Shown in pieces: positions 16,535 to 24,295 of a stretch of 64,000 bases of DNA. The position numbers were made by a program, and so were the translations under genes. Below the pieces are notes generated by a model, which worked only from the letters and a program-made list of their open reading frames with translations, did not search any database and was not told the origin of the DNA. The stretch spans positions 124,001 to 188,000 of the forward strand of contig CAVYHX010000031.1 in NCBI GenBank assembly GCA_963768415.1, written 5' to 3'. Every line of letters begins with the position of its first letter. Positions within the stretch are counted from its first letter, which is position 1. Source of the DNA: CAVYHX01 sp963768415. GTDB lineage: Bacteria > Pseudomonadota > Gammaproteobacteria > UBA9214.

Positions 16535-16556
16535 CCGGATGGAAACTTCCATCCGG
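16535..16556 (+). terminator. Strong hairpin after the small basic gene
   Basis: Perfect dyad CCGGATGG-AAACTT-CCATCCGG, 15 bases after the 16520 stop and about 50 bases before the next start. It has no T-run, so it may attenuate or stabilise the transcript rather than act as a classic intrinsic terminator. Confidence 0.5.
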
Positions 16557-16604
16557 TCTCCTACTAAAGAAGCCTGACTTACATGGTTTTTTTGGGAGGC
16601 ACAC

Positions 16605-16997
16605 ATGGGTTATACAACATACATTATCCCTGTCCTGCTTCTCGCAGGCAGTTCAACTGCCAATGCAGAGTACTGGTATATCGAGCCTGCCAAACCTGCC
16701 GTGACGCGTGCAGACGAATGGGCCATCGTAGCACCTGATATGTCACCACCCGAACTCAGACAGGCCACTCTCCACAATCAGCACCTGCTGGGTGATACCC
16801 TGAGGACATACTCGGAAAACGCTTTCACATCGATTGGCTTCAGCAAGAAGAATATCGATTTTATGGGAGCGGCAATCGGCCTGGCTGTACGTGATGCCAG
16901 GTTCCATCTGGATGACAGCAAGTTGCTGGCACTGGAACTCAAGGATGTTGCCAAGGATGAACGTGCCTTGTTCTTCGGGATCAATATCGATTGGTAG
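16605..16997 (+). CDS. Exported hypothetical protein
   Basis: 130 residues with a signal peptide (TYIIPVLLLAGSSTANA). GGGAGG lies about 7 bases before the ATG. The mature part begins EYWYIEPAKPAVTRADEW and contains RQATLHNQHLLGDTLRTYSENAF and a C-terminal ERALFFGINIDW. It contains no Cys. It is convergent with the cytochrome gene downstream. No family recognised. Confidence 0.6.
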   Translation: MGYTTYIIPVLLLAGSSTANAEYWYIEPAKPAVTRADEWAIVAPDMSPPELRQATLHNQHLLGDTLRTYSENAFTSIGFSKKNIDFMGAAIGLAVRDARFHLDDSKLLALELKDVAKDERALFFGINIDW

Positions 16998-17027
16998 CAA
17001 TCATGTTACCGCCCGGACCTGGCATCA

Positions 17028-17348
17028 TTACTTATAGGGCTTATCCGTAAACCGGTAGTAGTGTGCATTCAGAAAATCGACAACATCGTCGATGTCCTCG
17101 CCGGACCAGCCCAGTTGCGCGTGGAAACTCCAGGCCATTACCCATTTATGCAGGTCATTTATCGAGCTTGCACGACGGTCCTTGCGCTTGTGCACTGCTT
17201 CATCGTGACATGAAGTACAGTGATTTTCATACAACGCCTGGCCACGATCGAATTGTTTCGCCATTGCCGGCCGGGCACTCGACAACAATGCGAATAAGCC
17301 AATAAACACACCCTTTATAAGAGCCGATTGTGGTGCTGTGTTTCTCAT
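17028..17348 (-). CDS. Small monohaem c-type cytochrome
   Basis: 106 residues: signal peptide (FIGLFALLSSARPAMA) and one haem motif CTSCH at 44-48 in GQALYENHCTSCHDEAVH. AAGGAG precedes the ATG. The distal half (INDLHKWVMAWSFHAQLGWSGEDIDDVVDFLNAHYYRF) matches the C-terminal helix of class I cytochromes; the sixth ligand is probably the single Met in WVMAW or a His. The sequence places it as a periplasmic electron carrier; its partner is not visible nearby. Confidence 0.85.
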   Translation of the reverse strand: MRNTAPQSALIKGVFIGLFALLSSARPAMAKQFDRGQALYENHCTSCHDEAVHKRKDRRASSINDLHKWVMAWSFHAQLGWSGEDIDDVVDFLNAHYYRFTDKPYK

Positions 17349-17470
17349 TCTGCACTCCTTATCAGGACGAACAACAATTGAAGTTAATCTGACTCATGCA
17401 ATCGAGAGCCACGTACACCTGTTGATTTGGTCGTGATATTGTCTAACAACAGCGCACCGATACGCAACGC

Positions 17471-17806
17471 ATGGATATCGGGAACTGCAAGGCAATAAAT
17501 GATTCATACGGCCATATATCCGGTGATGAGGTACTGAAAAGACTGCCGGCAATCTGACTGATACAAGCCGCGATGCGGACATCCCGTGTCGCTACGGCGG
17601 TGAAGGGTTCATCGTGATACTGCCTGAAACCAGCCCCACAGGCGCTTTCAGATTGCTGGACAGCTGCGCACCAGGATGCGGCAGGAAGAACCCCGTTCCT
17701 GTCTAAAGAATATAACTCTCAGCGGCGGGATTTCGACCTTCCCTCATGGCGCCAAAGAATCCGCCCGACTGCTGGAAATTGCAGACAAGCCCTTTACAAG
17801 GAATAG
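17471..17806 (+). pseudogene. Remnant of a GGDEF diguanylate cyclase domain
   Basis: Read across frames, the DNA encodes DIGNCKAINDSYGHISGDEVLKRL, then DADIPCRYGGEGFIVILPETSPTGAF, then TLSGGISTFPHGAKESARLLEIADKALYKE followed by TAG. These are successive blocks of a GGDEF domain: substrate-binding ND-YGH, the signature RYGGE(G)F where GGEEF is expected, and the SGGIS/ADKALY end. At least four frame breaks or stops interrupt it, and the N-terminal sensor region is absent. Unlike the single-slip genes elsewhere in the window, this looks like genuine decay. It was not visible as any long open frame. Confidence 0.72.
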
Positions 17807-17913
17807 TTTTCCGGCAAAAACTGCATCATAACCGGCAATCGATCACGCCGTTAACGATTATCGCGCCAGGTGCGCCGGCACGTCCGGTCACCCGCATCCA
17901 TCGGTGAAAACCG

Positions 17914-18657
17914 TCAAGGAGACGGGTTGACCGTGACTGGAGATTTCGTGCTGGGGGACTGATTGGCAAACACAGTGTCCGAACAGTGTATGAACGGGGA
18001 AGTACCTTCCGTACTCACATAGGTTACCAGGCACTCCTTGCCATTGGATTTATCGACAATCTTCCGCACAATGAGATCGCCTTCCCGCAGGTAACTGTTC
18101 TGCACCAGCCCGCCCTTGCCCCCGGGTTTACTGTCGTAGCAAATCAACGAAGGCGAGGTACCACCGATGGCGACATAGCCGACAAGGCAGGTTTTCGTGC
18201 TGTCTGCATCCACGACCCGGTATATATCAAGATCACCCTCGCGCAGATGGCCGCTGCGTACCATGTCATCCTTGGCCGCTTTCCTGCTTCTATAGCAATC
18301 AATGGATGGCGAAGTACCCGCAGTACTCACGTAGGCCACCAGACAGGATACATCGTTGAAAGTATCCTTCATCTTGCGCACGACCAGGTTGCCTTCCTTG
18401 AAGGACCCCACCTGATTGATATTGGAGGCAAATCCTCCCTGTGAATCATAGCAACTCATTACAGGACTTGTACCGGAGGTCCTGACATAAAAGGCCAGGC
18501 AGATTTTGCTGCTCTCGAGATCCGTGATGGTACGCACGATGAGATCACTTTCGCGCAGCTTGCCTGTTTGTACCAGCAGTGTGGATTGATAGGCTTCGGC
18601 CAGACACACAATTGGCAGACTCAGGACCATAAAGATAATAATTATTTTATTCTTCAT
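17914..18657 (-). CDS. Secreted protein of four 52-residue repeats
   Basis: 247 residues after choosing the ATG at 18657 (GGGGG upstream; signal peptide IIIIFMVLSLPIVCLAEA). Four tandem repeats of about 52 residues follow, each with L-RE-DL-VR near the start, a first Cys in (K/S/E)CL(A/V)-YV, the block GTSP and a second Cys in (S/D/I)CYDS. Every unit keeps two Cys, suggesting one disulfide per repeat and a short solenoid or beta-propeller-like array. A Pro/Ser tail ends it. The family is unknown to me. Confidence 0.72.
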   Translation of the reverse strand: MKNKIIIIFMVLSLPIVCLAEAYQSTLLVQTGKLRESDLIVRTITDLESSKICLAFYVRTSGTSPVMSCYDSQGGFASNINQVGSFKEGNLVVRKMKDTFNDVSCLVAYVSTAGTSPSIDCYRSRKAAKDDMVRSGHLREGDLDIYRVVDADSTKTCLVGYVAIGGTSPSLICYDSKPGGKGGLVQNSYLREGDLIVRKIVDKSNGKECLVTYVSTEGTSPFIHCSDTVFANQSPSTKSPVTVNPSP

Positions 18658-19038
18658 ACAACCCCCATCCTGTTTTGTTATTAACATCGGGAGAATCCAG
18701 CAAGAGGTTTCTTCCAATTCCCCTGAGAGCCGCCTTATGGCGACTTCTATTGCACAGTTATCAGTTATTTACATATGAAATCAATATAGCAGGTAAATCT
18801 TAATATGCGCAATTACCGTGTTATTTGACCAGGATCAACATGTGGCCCGGTTGTAAAATACAGAATTTCGTTATATACATTGTTGTAATACTGTCAAAAT
18901 ATCAATGAACTGCCGGCTGTTACGGTCGCGGTCCACTGGCAGGGCTGGTCTCATCTATATGGCGGGTTTAACCTGTTCGAGGCCAGAGAGGACGATAAGA
19001 TAGGGTTTTAAAACATAATGATAAGTGGAGGTAACCGT
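18658..19038. other. Intergenic region, divergent promoters
   Basis: About 380 bp between the four-repeat protein and the globule-like gene, which diverge. The region is AT-rich (18770-18910) and must hold both promoters. No firm boxes can be assigned, and no repeat is seen. Confidence 0.4.
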
Positions 19039-19416
19039 ATGGTGACCAGAAAAATAATTATTTCATTAGCGGCTGCAGCAACCCTCGGTATAGCGGTTCC
19101 GGCTGTAACGAATGTTGCAGAGGCATTCATGGGCAATATGATGAATCCGGGCAGATGGTTCGATGATGATGATGATGATCGTTACTACGGCGGCAGATAC
19201 GGCCGCTACGGCTATGGCGGGCCTTACGGCGGCTATGGCGGTGGTCCCTATGGCTGGGGTGGTCCCTATGGCGGCGGCTGGGGTGGTGGTCCCTATGGCG
19301 GCGGCTGGGGCGGTGGTCCCTATGGCGGCTACGGCGGCTACGGCGGCGGCCAGCCGAGCACTATTGTCGTAAACCCGTCCTCAGACAGCAAACCCGCTCC
19401 AAAACTGCCCGAGTAG
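19039..19416 (+). CDS. Secreted Gly/Tyr/Pro-rich protein resembling sulfur-globule proteins
   Basis: 125 residues. GGAGGT lies 7 bases before the ATG at 19039. After a signal peptide (SLAAAATLGIAVPAVTNVAEA) come GNMMNPGRWF, six consecutive Asp and then RYYGGRYGRYGYGGPYGG. The following array of GGPYGGGWG-type units (about 19230-19350) is followed by a short tail ending PAPKLPE. Envelope proteins of periplasmic sulfur globules in purple and colourless sulfur bacteria share this style: a signal peptide, then Gly/Tyr/Trp/Pro repeats. Assignment is by composition and by the NMMNPGRWF block, not by a diagnostic motif. Confidence 0.65.
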   Translation: MVTRKIIISLAAAATLGIAVPAVTNVAEAFMGNMMNPGRWFDDDDDDRYYGGRYGRYGYGGPYGGYGGGPYGWGGPYGGGWGGGPYGGGWGGGPYGGYGGYGGGQPSTIVVNPSSDSKPAPKLPE

Positions 19417-19482
19417 AATCACTGCTAATAGTGCCGGGTTTATCCGGCAGACTGTCCTGGTCAGGGTGTTCCCGCTTGTCTC

Positions 19483-19851
19483 CTATTCAGCAAGCATTCT
19501 GGTGTATTCGCTCGTGTCGAAAAAGGCCTCCAGGGCGACTATCTTTCCGTCGTCCACGGTCGCCAGCTGGACAACAGGTACTTCCCGAATGGATTCCATG
19601 GTCGTCCTGTATTTCAGGATAGAGCAAACGTTATCGCCATCAACGCATGTCCTGCGTCGTTCTATGCAATGAGAATCGGGCCAATACGGGAAATGATATT
19701 TATGAAGGTGTCCGCATCATCGGCCCTGGAAACAGGACTGCGGTAGCTAAACCGGGTGTCGGAAAGATAACCTCGCGCACACTTAAAAATCACGTGCTTC
19801 GATGGCATCGATAAATGCCGCGACAATGGTTTCAGATGACGGCAGGCGCAT
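19483..19851 (-). pseudogene. NTF2/SnoaL-like domain protein, frameshifted
   Basis: The minus strand spells SSETIVAAFIDAIEARDF, then (new frame) CARGYLSDTRFSYRSPVSRADDADTFINIISRIGPI, then (new frame) ERRRTCVDGDNVCSILKYRTTMESIREVPVVQLATVDDGKIVALEAFFDTSEYTRMLAE-stop. This is the order of an NTF2-like (SnoaL/ketosteroid isomerase-like) fold of about 122 codons, nearly full length. Breaks fall near 19795 and 19675. It lies 55 bases downstream of the dienelactone hydrolase gene and would be cotranscribed. The damage is consistent with either decay or two sequencing slips. Confidence 0.65.
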
Positions 19852-19906
19852 CCACCATCCGGCAGGAATGCAACCCGTGCGCACCCGCAGATATCACGAC
19901 CGGACA

Positions 19907-20692
19907 TCACTTGAAGACAGCCCTGAAGAAGTCCAGCATGGCCTGCCAGGATGTCGCATCGGCAGCGGCATTATAGGCCAGCGGCAGACCGAACTGCTTG
20001 CCAGCCTGATCCGCATCCGGATTGGTGAAGCTGTGTTTGGCGCCTGGATAGCTGGTGAAAGTATATTCGGCACCGGCAGCATTCATCTCTGCCATGAACG
20101 CAGCGATCTGTTCAGCGCTGACAAACGTGTCAGCAGCCCCGTTGGCAACCAGGATCTTCGCAGTCACAGTACCCGCCGCGGGCGTTTCACCGCCACCCAG
20201 ACTGCCATGAAAACTGGCTACGGCATCCAGGTCAACACCCTCGCGGGCCATCTCCAGCACCACGCCACCCCCGAAGCAATAGCCGATGGCGGCATTCTTC
20301 CCGGGATCAACCGTGGGTTGCCTGTTGAGGAAGTCGCGCGCAGCCAGAAAACGCTGTTTCATCAGCGGCAGATTCGCGCGTAAGGCGCCGGCAAATTTCC
20401 CGGCATCGTCGGGATGGTCTGCGGTCTTGCCGTCGCCGTACATATCTACAGCCAGAGCCGTGTATCCCTGCGCAGCCAGCATATCGGCCCGCTTGCGCGC
20501 ATAGGCATTATGCCCCCACCATTCATGTACAACGAGAATGCCGGGGCGCTTTCCCGTCATGCTGTCATCGTAGACCAGATATCCTTTCAGGATTACACCA
20601 CCGTCCTGGTAGCTGACCTCTTTTCCAATGACCCCGGCCTGTGATGGCAGGCAGACCAGTAGCAATAAAATTCCAGAAATCGCTCGCAGCAT
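19907..20692 (-). CDS. Exported dienelactone hydrolase-family protein
   Basis: 261 residues of the alpha/beta hydrolase subgroup using a Cys nucleophile. Signal peptide (ISGILLLLVCLPSQAG); VVHEWWGHN near the oxyanion and Glu region; nucleophile in IGYCFGGG; Asp in NGAADTFVS; His in PGAKHSF. The ATG at 20692 has GGAGGA 5 bases upstream. A periplasmic location is unusual for classic dienelactone hydrolases, which are cytoplasmic, but common for this subgroup. The physiological ester substrate is unknown. Confidence 0.87.
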   Translation of the reverse strand: MLRAISGILLLLVCLPSQAGVIGKEVSYQDGGVILKGYLVYDDSMTGKRPGILVVHEWWGHNAYARKRADMLAAQGYTALAVDMYGDGKTADHPDDAGKFAGALRANLPLMKQRFLAARDFLNRQPTVDPGKNAAIGYCFGGGVVLEMAREGVDLDAVASFHGSLGGGETPAAGTVTAKILVANGAADTFVSAEQIAAFMAEMNAAGAEYTFTSYPGAKHSFTNPDADQAGKQFGLPLAYNAAADATSWQAMLDFFRAVFK

Positions 20693-20774
20693 AAATCCTC
20701 CAGTCATTCATTAATGGTGTCAGAGCCCGATATCTGTTTATATTAGAAAATAAACCGCTTTGACACCATTTTTT

Positions 20775-21428
20775 ATGGACATACCGGCCGGCCTCCTCCC
20801 CGCAGCCAGTCTCTGGCTGGCAGCAGTCACCTATGCGATGCTGCTGACAGCCGCCCTCGTGACTGCCCCCTGGTCGAAACTGGCAGACGCTGAGGCAATA
20901 AATATCTATTTCGGGTCAGTGGCCGCTGTTACAGTGCTCTGGGTTATGCGCGCCGGTATCGAACCCGGATATAACTATCATTTACTGGGTATAACCACCC
21001 TGTGCCTGATGTTCGACTGGCAGTTTGCCCTGCTGGCTGCCAGCCTGGTACTGGTGGTCACCACCTGGCAGGGGCCGGCCGGCTGGGAAACCTTTGCCAT
21101 GAATGCCCTGGTAATGGGCGCCCTGCCCGTCCTGTTTACCCGCGTGTTGCTCTATTTCAGCCAGCGCCGGCTGCCGCATAATTTCTTCATTTATATTTTC
21201 ATCAATGCCTTTCTTGCAGGTGCGCTCTCCATGCTGCTGAGCGGTCTGGCGGCATCCGGAGCGCTTGCGCTGGCACCGGCTCTTCCCGGGGGAAACTACC
21301 TGCAGGTCATACCCCTGCTGATGTTCGGAGAAGCATTTCTCAATGGTATGCTGATGACATTGCTGGTCGCCTACAAACCCCGCTGGGTCGCAACATTTCA
21401 CGATCGTTGGTACCTCAACGGCCAATAG
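20775..21428 (+). CDS. CbiM-like ECF transporter substrate-specific membrane protein
   Basis: 217 residues with about six membrane segments. The N-terminus MDIPAGLLPAASLWLAAVTYAMLL and the late block LPHNFFIYIFINAFLAGALSML are in the style of energy-coupling factor permeases of the CbiM group. No ATPase or T-component is nearby, so it may act alone. Start at 20775; the upstream TTG at 20760 has no ribosome site. The transported ligand is unknown; members move Co/Ni or other ligands. Confidence 0.75.
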   Translation: MDIPAGLLPAASLWLAAVTYAMLLTAALVTAPWSKLADAEAINIYFGSVAAVTVLWVMRAGIEPGYNYHLLGITTLCLMFDWQFALLAASLVLVVTTWQGPAGWETFAMNALVMGALPVLFTRVLLYFSQRRLPHNFFIYIFINAFLAGALSMLLSGLAASGALALAPALPGGNYLQVIPLLMFGEAFLNGMLMTLLVAYKPRWVATFHDRWYLNGQ

Positions 21429-21496
21429 CCTGTGCGGCAGCAGGGCAGCTTGTCACACCACGGTTACCGCCTGAATCCGGATATCATCCGGCTGCG

Positions 21497-23365
21497 CTAC
21501 ATGTGCCCGGCCGGATTTATGCCTGCGGCCGATTGCGCGTGCGCGACGCAATATGCGGTGATCGTATCAAGGAAATCCGCGCCGTATTTCTCCAGCTTGT
21601 GCTGACCTACACCCGTAATATCGAGTAATTCAGCCTCATCTACCGGTTTGTCGCGCGCCATCTGAATCAGCGTAGCATCACCGAATACGATATAGGGTGG
21701 CACCTGCTGGGCATCGGCCAGTTGTTTGCGCAGGCTACGCAGCTCATCAAACAATATTTCGTCATAGGAGCCCTCGCGGGCATCGACCCTGGGCCGTTTC
21801 CTCGCCTTCGTTTGCTGCCTGATGCGTGGCCGGGCCAGCTCCAGCGAACACTCGCCACGCAACAGCGGGCGAGCGGCCGCTGTCAGTTTCAGCACGGAGT
21901 AAGCGGCTATATCCTGTATCAAAAAACCATGGTGGATCAGCTGGCGAATGATGGAGGTCCATTCATGTTCATTCCTGTCGCTGCCAACGCCATAGGTCGA
22001 TAACCGTTGATGACCCAGGGCCCGAATACGTTCATTGTCGGCACCGCGCAATACGGCGACCACGTGCCCGATGCCGAAGCGCTGCCCTACCCGGTAGACG
22101 CATGATAATGCCTTGCGTGCATCTTCCGTAGCATCGAACTGCGCCGGCGGATCTAGACAAACATCACAGTTGCCGCACGCCTGCTCCAGCTGCTCGCCGA
22201 AATAGTTGAGCAAGACACGGCGCCGGCAGGTGACGCTCTCGGCCAGACCCACCATGGCATTCAGCTTGTGAAGTTCGATGCGTCGCTGGTCGGGATTCTC
22301 GATGTTCTCGATCAGGCGCCTGACAGTTGCAATATCCTGTGTACCATAGAGCAGCAGCGCATCCGATGGCAGGCCATCGCGGCCGGCGCGGCCGGTCTCC
22401 TGGTAATAACCTTCGATATGTTTCGGCAAGTCATAGTGGACCACAAAGCGAACATTGGGTTTATCGATACCCATCCCGAACGCGACAGTCGCCACGACGA
22501 TTTGCAGTTCGTCGCGCAGAAAGCGCTCCTGAACGTCATCCCGGTGCGCAGCCGGGTGGCCCGCGTGATAGGCTGCGGCGCGGATTCCCCTGGCACGCGC
22601 CTTTTCGGCGATCTCGTCCACCCGCTTGCGGCTCAGGGCATAGACAATCCCCGCCTGGTCTCTTCGGTTATCGAGAAACCGCAGCAGCTGATCAAAGGCC
22701 TTGTATTTCTCCAGCACCGTGTAACGAATATTGGGCCGGTCAAATCCGGTGATATGGCGTCTTGCATCAGTCAAATTCAGCACGCGTACGATGTCATCGC
22801 GTGTCTGCACATCAGCGGTTGCAGTCAGCGCCACGATGGGCACACTCGGAAATTGCGCACGCAGCACACCGAGCTGCGCATATTCGCGGCGGAAATCATG
22901 CCCCCATTGCGACACACAATGCGCCTCGTCGATAGCGAACAGGGCGATATCAATATCCTGAAGGCGATCCTGGAATCCCTCACTGACAAGCCGCTCCGGG
23001 CTGACGTAGAGTAAATCGAGTTCACCGGCATGCAACTGCGCCAGCACCCGGCGCGCCTCCCCGGCACCCAGGGTTGAGTTATAGAAGGCCGCCGCAATAC
23101 CATTGGCCCGCAGGGCATCGACCTGGTCTTTCATCAAGGAAATGAGCGGGGAAACCACAATGCCCACACCGGGGCGGTGCAACGCAGGAATCTGATAACA
23201 GAGGGACTTCCCTCCCCCCGTGGGCATTAATACAAAGGCGTCCTGCCCGGCAATCAGGTCATTGATGATTTCGCGCTGCTGCGGTCTGAAATCCGGGTAC
23301 CCGAAGATGCGCTGCAGCGTTGCGTCAATATCCTGGTGGGCAGCGATTTCCGGTAAAGAGTCCAT
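21497..23365 (-). CDS. recQ: ATP-dependent DNA helicase RecQ
   Basis: 622 residues in the RecQ layout. Helicase core: FRPQQREIINDLIAG, Walker A TGGGKS, DEAHC box, TGFDRPN and the motif VI segment QETGRAGRDG. The zinc-binding domain carries CRRRVLLNYFGE..CGNCDVC. A winged-helix part and a C-terminal HRDC domain (ELRSLRKQLADAQQVPPY) follow. E. coli RecQ has 609 residues. The open frame runs 81 codons further upstream, through the tandem repeats at 23400-23620, but these are not protein-like. I therefore place the start at MDSLPE (23365), or at the MAG 9 bases upstream. Confidence 0.93.
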   Translation of the reverse strand: MDSLPEIAAHQDIDATLQRIFGYPDFRPQQREIINDLIAGQDAFVLMPTGGGKSLCYQIPALHRPGVGIVVSPLISLMKDQVDALRANGIAAAFYNSTLGAGEARRVLAQLHAGELDLLYVSPERLVSEGFQDRLQDIDIALFAIDEAHCVSQWGHDFRREYAQLGVLRAQFPSVPIVALTATADVQTRDDIVRVLNLTDARRHITGFDRPNIRYTVLEKYKAFDQLLRFLDNRRDQAGIVYALSRKRVDEIAEKARARGIRAAAYHAGHPAAHRDDVQERFLRDELQIVVATVAFGMGIDKPNVRFVVHYDLPKHIEGYYQETGRAGRDGLPSDALLLYGTQDIATVRRLIENIENPDQRRIELHKLNAMVGLAESVTCRRRVLLNYFGEQLEQACGNCDVCLDPPAQFDATEDARKALSCVYRVGQRFGIGHVVAVLRGADNERIRALGHQRLSTYGVGSDRNEHEWTSIIRQLIHHGFLIQDIAAYSVLKLTAAARPLLRGECSLELARPRIRQQTKARKRPRVDAREGSYDEILFDELRSLRKQLADAQQVPPYIVFGDATLIQMARDKPVDEAELLDITGVGQHKLEKYGADFLDTITAYCVAHAQSAAGINPAGHM

Positions 23366-23399
23366 CCCGGCCATTGTACCCGCAAGCCATAAGAAAAAC

Positions 23400-23625
23400 T
23401 GTAGGACGCTGCACATGGATGTGCGAGTGTCGCGGGAGGGCAGGAGAAGGTGAGACCGGGAACCGGTCGAGAGGCTGGCCTGGGCCATGCCGGAAGCGGC
23501 CGTGCGAGTGTCGCGGGAGGGCAGGACGCCCGTAGCGACCGCTGCACATGGATGTGCGAGTGTGCGGAGGGCAGGAGAAACGGCCGCCCAACAGCGGCCG
23601 ACGTACATGGATGTACAGCGTCACT
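23400..23625. repeat. Interspersed repeat block between recQ and an Xre/ParS-like gene
   Basis: Three copies of GTGCGAGTGTCGCGGGAGG-CAGGA (23421-23445, 23502-23526, 23554-23576, the last lacking two bases) alternate with short palindromes GCACATGGATGTGC (23411-23424, 23544-23557) and GTACATGGATGTAC (23603-23616). The block is GC-rich and noncoding in character, and gives the recQ frame a false N-terminal extension. It resembles a small family of intergenic mosaic repeats. Confidence 0.7.
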
Positions 23626-23642
23626 ACGCTCCTTTGCCCAAC

Positions 23643-24020
23643 CTACATTTGAGTCGGCGTCTCCAGGTATTTCACCACCTCCGGCAAGCGGTCATCATCC
23701 ACGATCAACAGATGCGGCACACCCCCAAGCTCACGGTTTGCCACGCGCAGCCAGTGCCGCATGGCCACACCATTTCCGTCCATTCGGTCATACAGTGCAC
23801 AGTAAAAACGCACCAACAACAGTGCCTGCTCCCACGCCCGTGTACCCGGCTCGAGGGACCGCTGCGCACTGGCCAGTGCGCCTATGTCTGCGCACCGCAG
23901 CTGCAGCACCCGGGCCAGCTCTGCCTGGAAAAGATCCATCAAATCAATGACCTGCAGGACCGCCTGGGTCAGCGCGCGCGGATCATCGATATTTGATGCT
24001 ATTTGCCAGACCAATTCCAT
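23643..24020 (-). CDS. MbcA/ParS/Xre antitoxin-like (DUF2384-type) protein
   Basis: 125 residues. The C-terminal half, EQALLLVRFYCALYDRMDGNGVAMRHWLRVANRELGG..PHLLIVDDDRLPEVVKYLE, matches the toxin-binding domain of the Xre/MbcA/ParS family (helix, W-R--N--LGG-P, VV-YL). The N-terminal half is helical and lacks a clear HTH. No RES-domain toxin gene is adjacent, so this is either an orphan or an unrelated use of the fold. A short minus-strand frame just upstream (24024-24160) also ends with coding-like sequence, so the true start or an extra small gene is unsettled. Confidence 0.6.
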   Translation of the reverse strand: MELVWQIASNIDDPRALTQAVLQVIDLMDLFQAELARVLQLRCADIGALASAQRSLEPGTRAWEQALLLVRFYCALYDRMDGNGVAMRHWLRVANRELGGVPHLLIVDDDRLPEVVKYLETPTQM

Positions 24021-24295
24021 TCCTCAACGCACAGCTCAAGCGTCAGCATATCCCGATCAATAACGACGCCATACTGCCTGCGCGCCTGGATCGCCGCATC
24101 CGCTGACCCTGAATATCCACATCGCCCCCCCTGGGGACGCTATCCACAGCCCCCGTAGCCACACCCGGTTGCCGGCCCAGCGGCAACCCATGGGGGTTTT
24201 ACCGCGCTCGAGTAAAGATAATCCCTGTTTTGACCGATATATTGGAGTGTTACGGGACTAAATTCATTGCTATTTGATTAAGCTGAAGAAATAGT

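Noticed and set aside
17394..17582. Minus-strand 62-codon frame
   Set aside because: It lies over the GGDEF remnant and has no ribosome site or features.
23366..23608. N-terminal extension of RecQ
   Set aside because: It is encoded by the tandem repeat block and lacks protein-like composition; RecQ begins at MDSLPE or MAG.
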